Shown: positions 16,988-26,291, counted from the first letter of the stretch. The stretch is 64,000 nt of DNA from Terriglobia bacterium (GCA_020073445.1 JAIQFE010000029.1:20448-84447); one strand, 5' to 3'. Notes: generated from the letters alone by a model not told the origin. Made by a program: numbers and translations.

Positions 16988-18739
16988 GTGGGTGTGGCGC
17001 CCGAGTCCAGCATCCATAGGTTTCCGGTCAAGCGGATCGCCGTCACGGTGCCTCCCGACCATTGGTTCCACGGCATTGCGCGCGCGATGTTCTACATCTA
17101 CCGCGAGGCGCTGGTGCAGCTCGGGTTTGAAATCTTCGATGTGCCGGTCGACACGTTCCTGGTTCCGGACGCCACTCGCATTGCGAACCTGGTTTCGGAT
17201 CTGAGGGCTTTTCGGCCTGAGCTGGCGTTCGGGCTTCCCAAAGGCAGCTACGCGCTGATCTGCCGTTTGCCGCCTCGGCGGGATGGCTGGCGACCCAATC
17301 TATTCACGGAAGTTCTCGACATCCCGACGATTTGTCTGTGGGATCACGCTCCCTTGGAGTTAGCCGATCAGTTGCTGGCGCATCCTGAGAATCCATCTGA
17401 GTCCGCCGCCGGTGCAATGGAGACATTGCGGCGATCCTTGACAGATCCGCGCCTCATTCATTGGTCGCCCGATACCGGACAGACGCAGATCATGGAGGAA
17501 CTCGGATTCCTCCTGCCGGGCCATGTCATCCAGGAGTCACTGCCATCGCTGCCCGGCTTCCATTCGCCAACATCGAGCGTCAAAGAGGCCAGTGCACCCG
17601 GGGTGGCTTTCATCGGCCACTTTTACCAAGAGCCGCCCGTGTATCCAGATGTCGATCTAGAAATCCTGGCGAATGGAGCGATTCGAGAATGGCTCTTGGA
17701 CACGAAGCAGCCCCTTTGGTACGTGCTGGCGGGACACCTCGATGGAATGGATCCCGACCAGCGCAAGCAACTCGGCCTCGATCGGGACCAAACTTATTTC
17801 TGGCATTTTGCACACCGGTTGATTCTCCACAGTGCACAGACGGCTCGCCGGCTAAGCATTCTGGGCTCCGCGGGTGTTCCTGTCGCATGTTACGGCGATT
17901 TGAAAACGGACGTCGCGGGCGTTCCCGGGAATCTTACGCCCATCCCCGGCAACATTCCGTTCGGCCCGGATCTCGCCGCCGTGCTGGCGCGGCACACGAT
18001 CACCATCGACGTCTTCAATCCGGGTTCCGTTCACGGTTACAGCCACAAGCCGATGATGGCGTTCGCGGCCGGCGGATTCATGCTGGTGGATCGGAAGCGG
18101 GACTTTGTCCACGCGTTCGGCGAGGCGGGAGAAGCGGTTTCCTACGATCGGGATGTGAGCGCGAAGATCGGTCGTTTCCTGACGAATCCCGCATACCGTC
18201 TCGAAGTAGGAGAAGCAATTCGCCAGACGATCGCCGCGCGGTTCCAGCTGAAAGATGTCCTGAAGCGGGTCATTGATTTAGCATTACTCCGCGCTGCACC
18301 CGCGGCGTCTGCACGACCCCTGGGTCCGCCCGCGCGAATCGTTACGATCAAGAAGTTGTTGAAGAAGATGCGATGCAGACCCGAATGGTCCCCCGCCAGT
18401 GTCGAACACCGGGACGGCATCGCGTTGATTCTTGCGCCGCATCAGTGGGACTACGCCGCAGAGATCCATCCAGGGTCGGTGTACGCGATGCGCGAACCGC
18501 ACCTGCGCCTGAATCTCATCGTTGAAGCAGGCAGGATCGGCGTCGCAGCGCTGCTCGACGATTCGGGAACGCTGATTGGCGAACAATTTCTGAGCGCCAG
18601 CCAAGGGCCAATCGGCATCACCGTTGAATTGCCGCACAAGGGAGTTTCCACTGTGATTCTGCGCAACGCCGCCGTAAGCGCCAGCCGCGCCCGGGTGCTG
18701 GAGGCGAGCCTATGCGATCGAGTGACTCGCCCGGCTTAA
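16988..18739 (+). CDS. CgeB-like glycosyltransferase with extra C-terminal domain
   Basis: A 583-residue cytoplasmic protein starting at GTG. The N-terminal half has the first Rossmann lobe (VKRIAVTVPP, FRPELAFGLPKGSY). The second lobe carries the group 1 glycosyltransferase C-terminus of CgeB-like proteins: FNPGSVHGYSHKPMMAFAAGGFMLVDRKRDFVHAFGE is read across 18016-18126, followed by helices ending at about residue 440. About 110 residues beyond this (from 475) form an additional strand-rich domain I do not recognise. Donor and acceptor are unknown. Its last 30 bases overlap the convergent aldolase gene. Confidence 0.6.
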   Translation: MGVAPESSIHRFPVKRIAVTVPPDHWFHGIARAMFYIYREALVQLGFEIFDVPVDTFLVPDATRIANLVSDLRAFRPELAFGLPKGSYALICRLPPRRDGWRPNLFTEVLDIPTICLWDHAPLELADQLLAHPENPSESAAGAMETLRRSLTDPRLIHWSPDTGQTQIMEELGFLLPGHVIQESLPSLPGFHSPTSSVKEASAPGVAFIGHFYQEPPVYPDVDLEILANGAIREWLLDTKQPLWYVLAGHLDGMDPDQRKQLGLDRDQTYFWHFAHRLILHSAQTARRLSILGSAGVPVACYGDLKTDVAGVPGNLTPIPGNIPFGPDLAAVLARHTITIDVFNPGSVHGYSHKPMMAFAAGGFMLVDRKRDFVHAFGEAGEAVSYDRDVSAKIGRFLTNPAYRLEVGEAIRQTIAARFQLKDVLKRVIDLALLRAAPAASARPLGPPARIVTIKKLLKKMRCRPEWSPASVEHRDGIALILAPHQWDYAAEIHPGSVYAMREPHLRLNLIVEAGRIGVAALLDDSGTLIGEQFLSASQGPIGITVELPHKGVSTVILRNAAVSASRARVLEASLCDRVTRPA

Positions 18740-19567
18740 GGCGGGCCGCCACTGAGCAGCGTGCCGCGACAGCTCCACGCGCGCGCGTTCCAGATCTTCC
18801 GCCGGAGAAGAGGCCCATTCACTGAGCCGATTGCGAAGCGCGAGAATCGACGACTGGAAATCGCCGGGCGGCAGGGCCGTATTGGCGAAGGAGCGGGCGA
18901 GCCACGCCCCGGTCGCACGCAGACGGGGATATTGCGCGTACACCAGATCGGTGGGAATCGGCTGAGCCGTGTCGCCCACGCGGCCAACTCCACCGATCGA
19001 CAGAGGAAGCCCCTTCCGCAGCACTTCGCTGGCCAGCATGTCGACCAGGGGGGACCCCAGGACCTCGAAGTGATTCGCGACTCCGCATTGGAGATGGAGG
19101 TCATTCAGTCCGATCATCACTTCGTCAATTCCGGGAACATCGAGAATCTCGCGGATGCGAACCACGGCGGGGGCCATCTCCACCAGAACGCTCACGCGGG
19201 CCCGGCCGCGGACAGCGCGGACAAAGGTGCCGGCCTCGCCCGCCGAGCGGAAATTGGGAAGCATGAGCACTTTCGCGCCGAGTTCCAACACTGTCTCAAT
19301 CTCCGCCTCGGTTCCGGCATGAATGGGATTGATTCGGACGAACAAATCAGCGCGACTGAGGCATTTTGAAATCCGCGACAGGTCGTCCCAATTGTGACGC
19401 GATAATCGCGCATCCTGGCTGGTCTGGCGCTCGGCTTTTCCCACGTATTCCAGATCAATTCCAATGCGATTTACGCCCGCACCATCCGCATGAGCAGCCA
19501 ACACCGCATCGTCAGTAATTAGCGTCAGACAAAAGTCTTCGCCAAATCGAGTAGCTTGCTTCTCCAT
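18710..19567 (-). CDS. HpcH/HpaI aldolase/citrate lyase family protein
   Basis: A 285-residue TIM barrel of the family that makes or breaks C-C bonds with pyruvate-like substrates or acyl-CoA esters using a divalent metal. Visible markers are the Arg in LFVRINP, GAKVLMLPNF, the metal ligand Glu in VLVEMA, and the second ligand Asp in GLNDLHLQCG. It starts 3 bases after the frameshifted cupin gene on the same strand, so the two form an operon. The context suggests modification of a sugar acid or a polymer precursor, but this is only inferred. Confidence 0.7.
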   Translation of the reverse strand: MEKQATRFGEDFCLTLITDDAVLAAHADGAGVNRIGIDLEYVGKAERQTSQDARLSRHNWDDLSRISKCLSRADLFVRINPIHAGTEAEIETVLELGAKVLMLPNFRSAGEAGTFVRAVRGRARVSVLVEMAPAVVRIREILDVPGIDEVMIGLNDLHLQCGVANHFEVLGSPLVDMLASEVLRKGLPLSIGGVGRVGDTAQPIPTDLVYAQYPRLRATGAWLARSFANTALPPGDFQSSILALRNRLSEWASSPAEDLERARVELSRHAAQWRPALSRASHSIA

Positions 19568-19570
19568 TTA

Positions 19571-20082
19571 TTAAAGAATATCCGGGATCTCAGCCATGCC
19601 GGGCGTCACGCGCCAGTTGTCCGGGCGCTCGTAATCATAGAGCCGGTCGATGACATTAATGTATCCGGCCGGCTGCCCGCTCTCATTGCGGAGCGCGTGC
19701 CAGACCCCCGGCGGAACGATCACCATAACGGGACGTAGAGGCCCATGCGGATGATGTCGGTCTCCTGATGGGTGGGCGAGGCCGCCCGATCGTCCCACAG
19801 AGCCAGCTTGATGACTCCGCCCACTCCGATGAGATGGTCGGTCTGGCCGGCATGCCGATGCCAGTCCGTGACTCCATTGGGGCTGAGCTCGACCCAGTTG
19901 ATTTGTTGCGGCGCAATGTTGATGCCGTCCCAATCCTTGCGGAATAGTTCCGTCATCGAGCCGCTACGAGTGAGGACGTTGCCCAGTTCGAGGATCCGGA
20001 CGCCGTCGATCTTCGGGGGCGCCGCTCGGCGGCCTCCTTGCAACACGCTTTGGGTGTCCTGTTTTCCCGTGGAGTTCGGCAT
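19571..20082 (-). pseudogene. Cupin-fold protein, frameshifted
   Basis: Two overlapping minus-strand frames together make one cupin. The first (from 20082) carries ELSPNGVTDWHRHAGQTDHLIGV and IIRMG, then leaves frame near 19740. The second continues as LRPVMVIVPPGVWHALRNESG to the stop at 19571. Joining them restores a sequence of about 170 residues like RmlC/WxcM-type sugar epimerase or isomerase cupins. The break is best explained by one missing base around 19738-19745. It is either a genuine pseudogene or an assembly error; the intact remainder favours a recent event or an error. Confidence 0.65.
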
Positions 20083-20162
20083 GAGTCCTCTTTACGACTC
20101 TAACGCAGGGCCGGGACCTGATCATAACCAAGCCCAGACGGGAGTGATATGCTTGCGAGAGT

Positions 20163-20960
20163 ATGAAAAGCCCCCTTTTGCCGGCAGTCTGTGTAAGCTT
20201 GGGCTTCGGCGCCTTGTTGATGCTCGCGCAGCTGCCTGCTCCCAACGCCGGCGGCGTCTCGGCCGGCCACGACATCATGATCGTCAAGGACCTGGACGGC
20301 GCCAACAAGTTCTGGAACACGCTCGGCGGCGAACCGGCGCAGCTCGGCACGCTGAAGCTGACCAAGCTCCCCGGCGTCCTCTATCTGATGCGCAAGGGCG
20401 ATAACAAAGGCGGCACCGAGGGGTCTTCGGTGGAGTACGTCGGATACAAGGTGAAAAACCTCAAGGAAACCCTCGCCAAGATGGACGCCGCGGGATTCAA
20501 GCCGATGCCCGGTGCCACCAAGAGCCGGGCGTTCCTCCTCACCCCGGATGCCATCAAGGTTCGCCTGGTAGAAGACCGCTCCCTCGCAACGCCCGTCGCC
20601 GCCGACATGATCCAGATGGACGTGTCGAACGTCAAGGACGCGCAGGCGTGGTACGAGAAATGGTTCGGAGCGAAGCTGGTGAAGGACGGCAAGGAGACCT
20701 ATGCCGATATCCCCGGCCATCGCATCTTATTCGTCGAAGCCAAAGGTCCGGTCGAACCCACCAGGGGCCGAGCCTTCGACCGCATCGGACTGGAAGTCAA
20801 GAATCTCGAAGATCAATGCAAGAAGCTCGACGGCGCGGGGATCAAACTGGACGGCAAGGGTTACACCAAGGCCAAGGGCATGGATCTGGCGGTGTGCCTG
20901 ATCACCGATCCGTGGGGCACGTATATAGAGATGAGTGAAGGACTGGCAGCAGTAAAATAA
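20163..20960 (+). CDS. Exported tandem VOC (glyoxalase-like) protein
   Basis: A 265-residue protein with an N-terminal hydrophobic export signal (1-22) and two vicinal-oxygen-chelate modules: about 35-140 (HDIMIVKDLDGANKFW ... VRLVED) and about 148-260 (QMDVSNVKDAQAWYEKWFG ... DPWGTYIEM). VOC proteins bind a metal through His/Glu; the first module has His36 and the second ends in Glu257, but a complete triad is not evident. It begins the secreted operon 20163-26198 and is 18 bases from the quinohemoprotein gene. Confidence 0.7.
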   Translation: MKSPLLPAVCVSLGFGALLMLAQLPAPNAGGVSAGHDIMIVKDLDGANKFWNTLGGEPAQLGTLKLTKLPGVLYLMRKGDNKGGTEGSSVEYVGYKVKNLKETLAKMDAAGFKPMPGATKSRAFLLTPDAIKVRLVEDRSLATPVAADMIQMDVSNVKDAQAWYEKWFGAKLVKDGKETYADIPGHRILFVEAKGPVEPTRGRAFDRIGLEVKNLEDQCKKLDGAGIKLDGKGYTKAKGMDLAVCLITDPWGTYIEMSEGLAAVK

Positions 20961-20978
20961 TCGCAAGGAATTCTCCAC

Positions 20979-22868
20979 ATGAAACGCACTCTCCACGTTG
21001 CAGCTTTGCTCACGGCCGCCGGCGCCGCGTATTTCGCCTGGACAGGATCCACATTTGCGCAAGCTCCGCCGGCGAATCCGCAGGCAAAAGGAAAGCAGCA
21101 GGCCAAGGGCGGATCGGCCGGAACGGAATCCGGATGGGCCGCGTTCCAGACGCGCTGCATGGGCTGCCACGGAAACGCGGCTGTGCCCGCGGCGCAATCG
21201 CCCGAGCAGATCCGCCAGATGACACCCGAGCGTATCTATGCTGCGCTGACCACAGGCTCAATGAAGACTCAGGGCGACGCGTTGAGCGAAGACCAGCGTC
21301 GCATGCTCGCAACGTTCATGTCCGCCCGCCCGCTGGGCAGTCTGGCGGAAGGCTCGGCCGCGAACATGCCGAATCATTGTGCGTCGAATCCCCCGATGAC
21401 CGATCCGGCTGCGGGACCAGCGTGGAACGGGTGGGGCGTGGACACAAGCAACGCGCGATTCCAATCCGCCAAGAACGCGGGTTTGACGGCGGCTCAGGTA
21501 CCGAATCTGAAGCTCAAGTGGGCGTTCGGCGTTCCTACGGGTTTGTCGGCGTATAACCAGCCGACCATTGTTTCGGGTCGCGTGTTTCTCGGCACCGATA
21601 CCGGCTACGTTTATTCACTGGACGCCAAGACCGGCTGCGTCTACTGGTCGTTCCAGACCAAGGCGGCGGTTCGCGGCGCGCTGAGCGTGGGACCGGTGAA
21701 GGGCAAAGGATCGACCAAGTACGGCGTCTTCTTCGGCGATTTCCGCACATATGTGTATGGGCTCGACGCGCAGACCGGGCAGCAAATCTGGTCGAGCCGC
21801 GCGGACGATCACTTCATCGCGCGCATCACGGCGGCTCCCATCTTCCACGACGGGAAGGTGTATGTGCCGGTGTCGTCGTCGGAAGAATTTCAGGCGGGGA
21901 ATCCGGATTACGCATGTTGCACATCGCGCGGCAGCGTGGTCGCATTCGACGCCAGCAACGGCGAGCGGCTCTGGAAGACCTACGTAATGGACGAGCCTAA
22001 ACCCACCAGGAAGAACTCGAAAGGCGTGCAGCTTTATGCGCCGGCGGGCGGATCGGTATGGAACTCTCCGACCATCGACACCAAGCTCAACGCGATTTAT
22101 TTCGGCACGGGCGACGCGGAAACCGAGCCTGCGGCGAAGACCAGCGACGCCGTCATGGCGCTGGACCTCAAGACCGGCAAGGAATTGTGGCACTACCAGA
22201 TCCAGGAAAACGACGCGTTCATGGGCGGCTGTGGCCCGAATAACAAGTCTGAAAACTGCCCTGTGAACCCTGGGCCGGATCTGGACATCGGCAATTCGCC
22301 GATCCTGAAGACCATGCCGGATGGCAAGAGAATCCTGCTGACGGCGGCGAAGGACGGTCGCGTGTTCGCGTTGGATCCTGACAAGAAAGGCGCGCTTTTG
22401 TGGATGACCAATGCAGCTCCTCCACCGCCTCCGGGTGCAACTGGATTTGCGCGTTTGGGCGGCATCGTGTGGGGCGGCGCGGCGGACGATCGCAATGTTT
22501 ATTACGGCCTCGGCTCGGGCGGCATGTCCGCCCTGAAGCTCACCACGGGCGAAAAAGTCTGGTACACACCGTTGGCGAAAGATACCCCGCGTGTGAATAA
22601 CGCCGCGGCCGTCAGCGCGATCCCCGGGGTCGCTTTCGTGGCCGGATCGGATGGCGTGCTGCACGCTCTTTCCACCACCGACGGCAAAATCATCTGGGAA
22701 TACAATACGGCACGCGATTTCGATACAGTCAACAAGGTTCCCGCCAAGGGCGGAGCCATTAATTCCATTGGTCCCACTATCGTGAACGGGATGGTCTTCA
22801 TAGGGTCCGGTTACGCAGTTAGCGGCGGCAATTTTGGCAACGTCTTACTGGCATTTTCACTCGAATAA
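20979..22868 (+). CDS. Periplasmic quinohemoprotein, PVA-dehydrogenase-like
   Basis: A 629-residue exported protein (signal 1-28). A cytochrome c domain follows, with the haem site Cys60-x-x-Cys63-His64. From about residue 145 there is an eight-bladed PQQ propeller: WAFGVPTGLSAYNQPTI, VYSLDAKTGCVYWSF, VYGLDAQTGQQIW, VVAFDASNGERLW, VMALDLKTGKELW, VFALDPDKKGALLW, MSALKLTTGEKVW, LHALSTTDGKIIWEY. The vicinal CC in YACCTSRG is typical of the polyvinyl-alcohol dehydrogenase group. It would oxidise an alcohol and pass electrons to its haem. The natural substrate is unlikely to be PVA itself. Confidence 0.85.
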   Translation: MKRTLHVAALLTAAGAAYFAWTGSTFAQAPPANPQAKGKQQAKGGSAGTESGWAAFQTRCMGCHGNAAVPAAQSPEQIRQMTPERIYAALTTGSMKTQGDALSEDQRRMLATFMSARPLGSLAEGSAANMPNHCASNPPMTDPAAGPAWNGWGVDTSNARFQSAKNAGLTAAQVPNLKLKWAFGVPTGLSAYNQPTIVSGRVFLGTDTGYVYSLDAKTGCVYWSFQTKAAVRGALSVGPVKGKGSTKYGVFFGDFRTYVYGLDAQTGQQIWSSRADDHFIARITAAPIFHDGKVYVPVSSSEEFQAGNPDYACCTSRGSVVAFDASNGERLWKTYVMDEPKPTRKNSKGVQLYAPAGGSVWNSPTIDTKLNAIYFGTGDAETEPAAKTSDAVMALDLKTGKELWHYQIQENDAFMGGCGPNNKSENCPVNPGPDLDIGNSPILKTMPDGKRILLTAAKDGRVFALDPDKKGALLWMTNAAPPPPPGATGFARLGGIVWGGAADDRNVYYGLGSGGMSALKLTTGEKVWYTPLAKDTPRVNNAAAVSAIPGVAFVAGSDGVLHALSTTDGKIIWEYNTARDFDTVNKVPAKGGAINSIGPTIVNGMVFIGSGYAVSGGNFGNVLLAFSLE

Positions 22869-22878
22869 GGAGAACACT

Positions 22879-23562
22879 ATGCGTAACACTCGATTCATTT
22901 TGGCCGCGTCCATGTTGCTGAGCGCGTCCATAGCTTTTGGACAGGCGAAAGACGGTAAGGGCAAAGCTCCAGCGGCTCCAGCGCCGATGAGTTTCTTTGT
23001 CACCAGCGCAGGGTCCGGCAAAGGCGCCGACCTGGGTGGCTTGGCTGGCGCCGACCAGCTTTGCCAGATGCGCGCGGCGGCAGTCGGGCGCGGCAACAGC
23101 ACGTGGCACGCGTATCTCAGCACGCAGGGTGCGGGAGCGGTGAATGCGCGCGATCGCATCGGGTCGGGGCCATGGGCCAACGCCAAGGGCCAGGTGATCG
23201 CGGCCAACGTCGCCGAACTGCATGGCGATACCCTGGAGATCGCTCGGATGGGGAACCGCATTACCAAGACCTCGGCGCTTAGCGAAAAAGGCGAGATCCT
23301 CAACGGCGTCGGCGATACGCCCAATGAGCATGACATCCTCACCGGATCGCAGCCCGATGGGCGCGCGTACACGGACGCCGCGGACCACACGTGCAGCAAC
23401 TGGACCAGCAGCGGCATGGGAACGGCGCAGCTCGGCCACTTCGACCGCATGGGCGGCGGGAATGCGTCCTGGAACTCGGTTCATCCGAGCCAGGGATGCA
23501 GCCAGCAGAACCTGGTCGCGACGGGCGGCGCGGGCAAGCTGTACTGTTTCGCCATCAACTAA
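22879..23562 (+). CDS. Secreted DUF1554-like (lectin-fold) protein
   Basis: A 227-residue exported protein. The ATG at 22879 has AAGGAG 8 bases upstream and gives a proper signal peptide (MRNTRFILAASMLLSASIAFG). The mature sequence has the landmarks of DUF1554/endostatin-like C-type-lectin folds: FFVTSAGSGKGADLGGLAGAD, QLCQMRAAA, TWHAYLST, RDRIGSGPW, CSNWTSSG and the terminal CSQQN with LYCF. It is placed between two quinohemoproteins, and its TAA overlaps the next ATG (TAATG), so it is made together with them. Confidence 0.65.
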   Translation: MRNTRFILAASMLLSASIAFGQAKDGKGKAPAAPAPMSFFVTSAGSGKGADLGGLAGADQLCQMRAAAVGRGNSTWHAYLSTQGAGAVNARDRIGSGPWANAKGQVIAANVAELHGDTLEIARMGNRITKTSALSEKGEILNGVGDTPNEHDILTGSQPDGRAYTDAADHTCSNWTSSGMGTAQLGHFDRMGGGNASWNSVHPSQGCSQQNLVATGGAGKLYCFAIN

Positions 23563-25382
23563 TGAGCCGCTCGCTGGCCCTGGGCGTGATCATTGCCGGG
23601 GGATTGCTCTCGGCGCAGGACGGATCGTCATTGTACGATCGCACCTGCGCGTCGTGCCATAACGGCGGCAACGATCGCGCGCCTAGCCGCGATGCACTCC
23701 GGTCCATGTCCGCCGATCGTGTTTTAGCGGCCATGGAAACCGGACCGATGATCAGCATGGCGGTCCGCCTGACCACGGCGGATCGCCGCGCCATCGCCGA
23801 ATTTGTCAGCGGCAAACCAATCGGGCAGCCGCTGGTGACCACGCCTCCGCCTCAGGCCGTGTGCCCGGCACGGGCTTCCAGCCCTTTCGCTCTAGACGGC
23901 ATGACATGGACGGGATGGGGCGGAAACACGAGTAACACGCGCTTCCAGGACACAGCCGGAATCGCCTCCGATCAAGTATCCCGCCTCAAAGTAAAATGGG
24001 CCTTCGCATTTCCGGGCGATATCCAAGCGTATTCGCAGCCGACCATCGCTGGCGGGCGCGTGTTCGTCGGCAGCCCGGGCGGTAAAGTTTATTCGCTCGA
24101 CGCCAAGACCGGCTGCGTCCATTGGTTCTTCGACGCGGAAGCGGGAGTACGCAGCGCGGTAACTCTCGCGCGCGTCGGAACCGGCAATGTCGCCTTTTTC
24201 GGCGATGCGAAAGCCAACGTCTACGGCGTCGATGCGGCTACCGGAAAACAACTCTGGAAGACTAAAGCGGACTCTTTTCCCGTCGCGGGCATCACCGGCT
24301 CTCCGGTGTTCTACAACGGGCGGATCTACATCGGCATTCGCAGCGGCGAGGAAGCATCCGGCGCGGATCCCCAGTATGAATGCTGCCGCTTCCGTGGAAG
24401 CGTGGTCGCGCTGGACGCCGCCAACGGGAAACAGATTTGGAAGACGTACCTGGTCGACGAGCCTAAGCGCACGACGAAGAACAAAGCAGGCGCGCAGCTC
24501 TGGGCGCCTTCCGGCGTCGCCGTGTGGAGCACGCCCGCCATCGACGCGCGGCGCAATGCACTTTACGTCACCACCGGCAACAACTACACGGATCCCACAA
24601 CGCGACTAAGCGACGCTTTCCTCGCGATGGATTTGAATACTGGCAAGATTCTCTGGTCCCGGCAGATGACTCCGCGCGATGCGTACACCTCCGCGTGCCG
24701 TTTGCCGGACAAAACCAATTGCGCCGAATCCAACGGTCCGGATTTCGACTTCGGGTCGTCACCGATCTTAGTTGCGCTACCCAACGGACGGCGCGCGCTA
24801 GTCGCAGGCCAGAAGTCCGGCGTAGTCTATGCGGTGGATCCCGACAATCAGGGCGAACTTTTGTGGCAAACGCGAGTTGGCAAGGGCGGCACAGCAGGCG
24901 GTGTCCAGTGGGGCTCGGCGGCGGACCAGAACAATGTGTACGTCGCCGTGTCCGACGTCGGACGCATCATGCTGACATACACTTCGGCGACGGATGCCGA
25001 TCCCAAGCAGGGCGGCGGAATGTTCGCGCTGCGCCTGGATAATGGTCAGCGCGTTTGGTACACCGCGCCCGAGCCGTGCGGGAATCGCCCGCGATGCAGT
25101 CCAGCGCAATCGGCTGCGGTGACCGCAATCCCCGGCGTCGCGTTTTCAGGATCTGTAGACGGCCATCTGCGGGCTTACTCGGCTGCTGACGGCAAGGTCG
25201 TCTGGGACTTCGATACCGCGCAAAATTATCCAACCGTCAACGGCGTGCCAGGACATGGCGGGTCGCTGGATGGTCCCGGTCCAGCCATCGGCGGCGGCAT
25301 GCTATTTGTAAACTCCGGATATCCCACCGCCGGAGGCATGTCCGGCAATGTCTTACTGGCGTTTTCAGTGGACGGAAAATAG
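23562..25382 (+). CDS. Second periplasmic quinohemoprotein, PVA-dehydrogenase-like
   Basis: A 606-residue paralogue of the 20979 product. The start at 23562 overlaps the previous stop and gives a signal peptide (1-18). The haem site Cys29-x-x-Cys32-His33 lies very close to the N-terminus. The propeller repeats the same blades (KVYSLDAKTGCVHWFF, VYGVDAATGKQLW, VVALDAANGKQIW, VYAVDPDNQGELLW, LRAYSAADGKVVWDF) and keeps the vicinal CC (YECCRFRG). An insert near CGNRPRCS adds a possible disulfide absent from the paralogue. Different substrate ranges are probable. Confidence 0.85.
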   Translation: MSRSLALGVIIAGGLLSAQDGSSLYDRTCASCHNGGNDRAPSRDALRSMSADRVLAAMETGPMISMAVRLTTADRRAIAEFVSGKPIGQPLVTTPPPQAVCPARASSPFALDGMTWTGWGGNTSNTRFQDTAGIASDQVSRLKVKWAFAFPGDIQAYSQPTIAGGRVFVGSPGGKVYSLDAKTGCVHWFFDAEAGVRSAVTLARVGTGNVAFFGDAKANVYGVDAATGKQLWKTKADSFPVAGITGSPVFYNGRIYIGIRSGEEASGADPQYECCRFRGSVVALDAANGKQIWKTYLVDEPKRTTKNKAGAQLWAPSGVAVWSTPAIDARRNALYVTTGNNYTDPTTRLSDAFLAMDLNTGKILWSRQMTPRDAYTSACRLPDKTNCAESNGPDFDFGSSPILVALPNGRRALVAGQKSGVVYAVDPDNQGELLWQTRVGKGGTAGGVQWGSAADQNNVYVAVSDVGRIMLTYTSATDADPKQGGGMFALRLDNGQRVWYTAPEPCGNRPRCSPAQSAAVTAIPGVAFSGSVDGHLRAYSAADGKVVWDFDTAQNYPTVNGVPGHGGSLDGPGPAIGGGMLFVNSGYPTAGGMSGNVLLAFSVDGK

Positions 25383-25388
25383 GAATTC

Positions 25389-26198
25389 TTGCATCACTCC
25401 ATCCTGTACTGGCTGATTTTGTCTTTCTTTCTGCTGACGCCGATAGGAATTCGTCCGCTTCTCGCTCAGATCGCGCGCGATCCGCTGCCAAGCGCAAACC
25501 CCGCCCGGCCTACCGTGTCGACGCCGGCAACTTTGACACCGGTCGGATACCTGCACTTTGAAAACGGCATTCTGGGCGGTGTGACCTCGCCCGAGTTTTC
25601 GACGCGCGTGGCGATTAATCAGGTTACGAAGCTCACGGTTGCGCCTCGCCTGCAATTCATTCTTCAAAGCGAGCCATCCATATGGAGCCGCCTCGACCGC
25701 GTTAGGGAGACCCAACCTGGCGAAGTCTTCGCCGGCGCGCAAGGTGTTCTGATTCCCGGTAAAGAGAAGCGCCCGACGATCTCGATGAGTTACATTCGCC
25801 GCCTCTACGCCAGCCCGGCGCCCGAGCTTGACCTCGGAACCTATCATCAGGGCGCAACCTTCCTGTTGAGCACCGAGATGCAAGGGTTCCACCTGGACTT
25901 GAATGCGATCTTCAACGAACAGATCGAGGGACGCATACGCCGGGCTCAATTTGGGCAAACCCTCTCCGTCTCGCATCCCTGGAAGCATTGGACCCTGGGC
26001 GGCGAGTTGTGGCATTTCTCCCAACCATTTACGAGCTCGAACGCGGTCGGGAATCTTTGGGCAGCGGCTTATTCCGTGCGGCCCAACCTGGTGATCGACG
26101 CCGGATTCCAGCACGGCTTAACCAGTACGTCCACTCGGTGGGAAGTTTTCGCAGGCTTCACCTACGTGTCGCCGTACCGCCTGTGGAAGCAGCATTAG
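25389..26198 (+). CDS. Predicted outer-membrane beta-barrel
   Basis: A 269-residue protein from a TTG start with GGAAT just upstream, 7 bases after the quinohemoprotein. It has a signal peptide (about 1-26) and then alternating amphipathic strands (GYLHFENGILGG, TRVAINQVTKLTVAPRLQFIL, TISMSYIRRLYAS, WTLGGELWHFS, NLVIDAGFQHGL, WEVFAGFTYVS). It resembles the 'meta-pathway of phenol degradation' barrel family. A porin or channel feeding the operon's dehydrogenases is a reasonable inference. Confidence 0.55.
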   Translation: MHHSILYWLILSFFLLTPIGIRPLLAQIARDPLPSANPARPTVSTPATLTPVGYLHFENGILGGVTSPEFSTRVAINQVTKLTVAPRLQFILQSEPSIWSRLDRVRETQPGEVFAGAQGVLIPGKEKRPTISMSYIRRLYASPAPELDLGTYHQGATFLLSTEMQGFHLDLNAIFNEQIEGRIRRAQFGQTLSVSHPWKHWTLGGELWHFSQPFTSSNAVGNLWAAAYSVRPNLVIDAGFQHGLTSTSTRWEVFAGFTYVSPYRLWKQH

Positions 26199-26234
26199 AC
26201 GCGCGAGAAACAATCCTTCGATCTCTCGATTCGC

Positions 26235-26267
26235 TTGACCCCCGTTGCCTTCGTGAACTATAGTTCA
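26235..26267 (+). promoter_or_regulatory. Promoter with palindromic operator upstream of the TonB receptor
   Basis: TTGACC (26235-26240), an 18-base spacer and TATAGT (26259-26264) form a good sigma-70-type promoter. The -10 box lies inside a perfect 14-base palindrome, TGAACTATAGTTCA (26254-26267), placed where a repressor would block polymerase. The receptor's ATG follows 24 bases later. Confidence 0.6.
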
Positions 26268-26291
26268 GGAAAGTAGCTTGGAAAGGGTCTT

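Noticed and set aside
21615..22664. Minus-strand frame of 349 codons opposite the first quinohemoprotein
   Set aside because: The plus-strand quinohemoprotein is certain; the opposite frame has no family resemblance.
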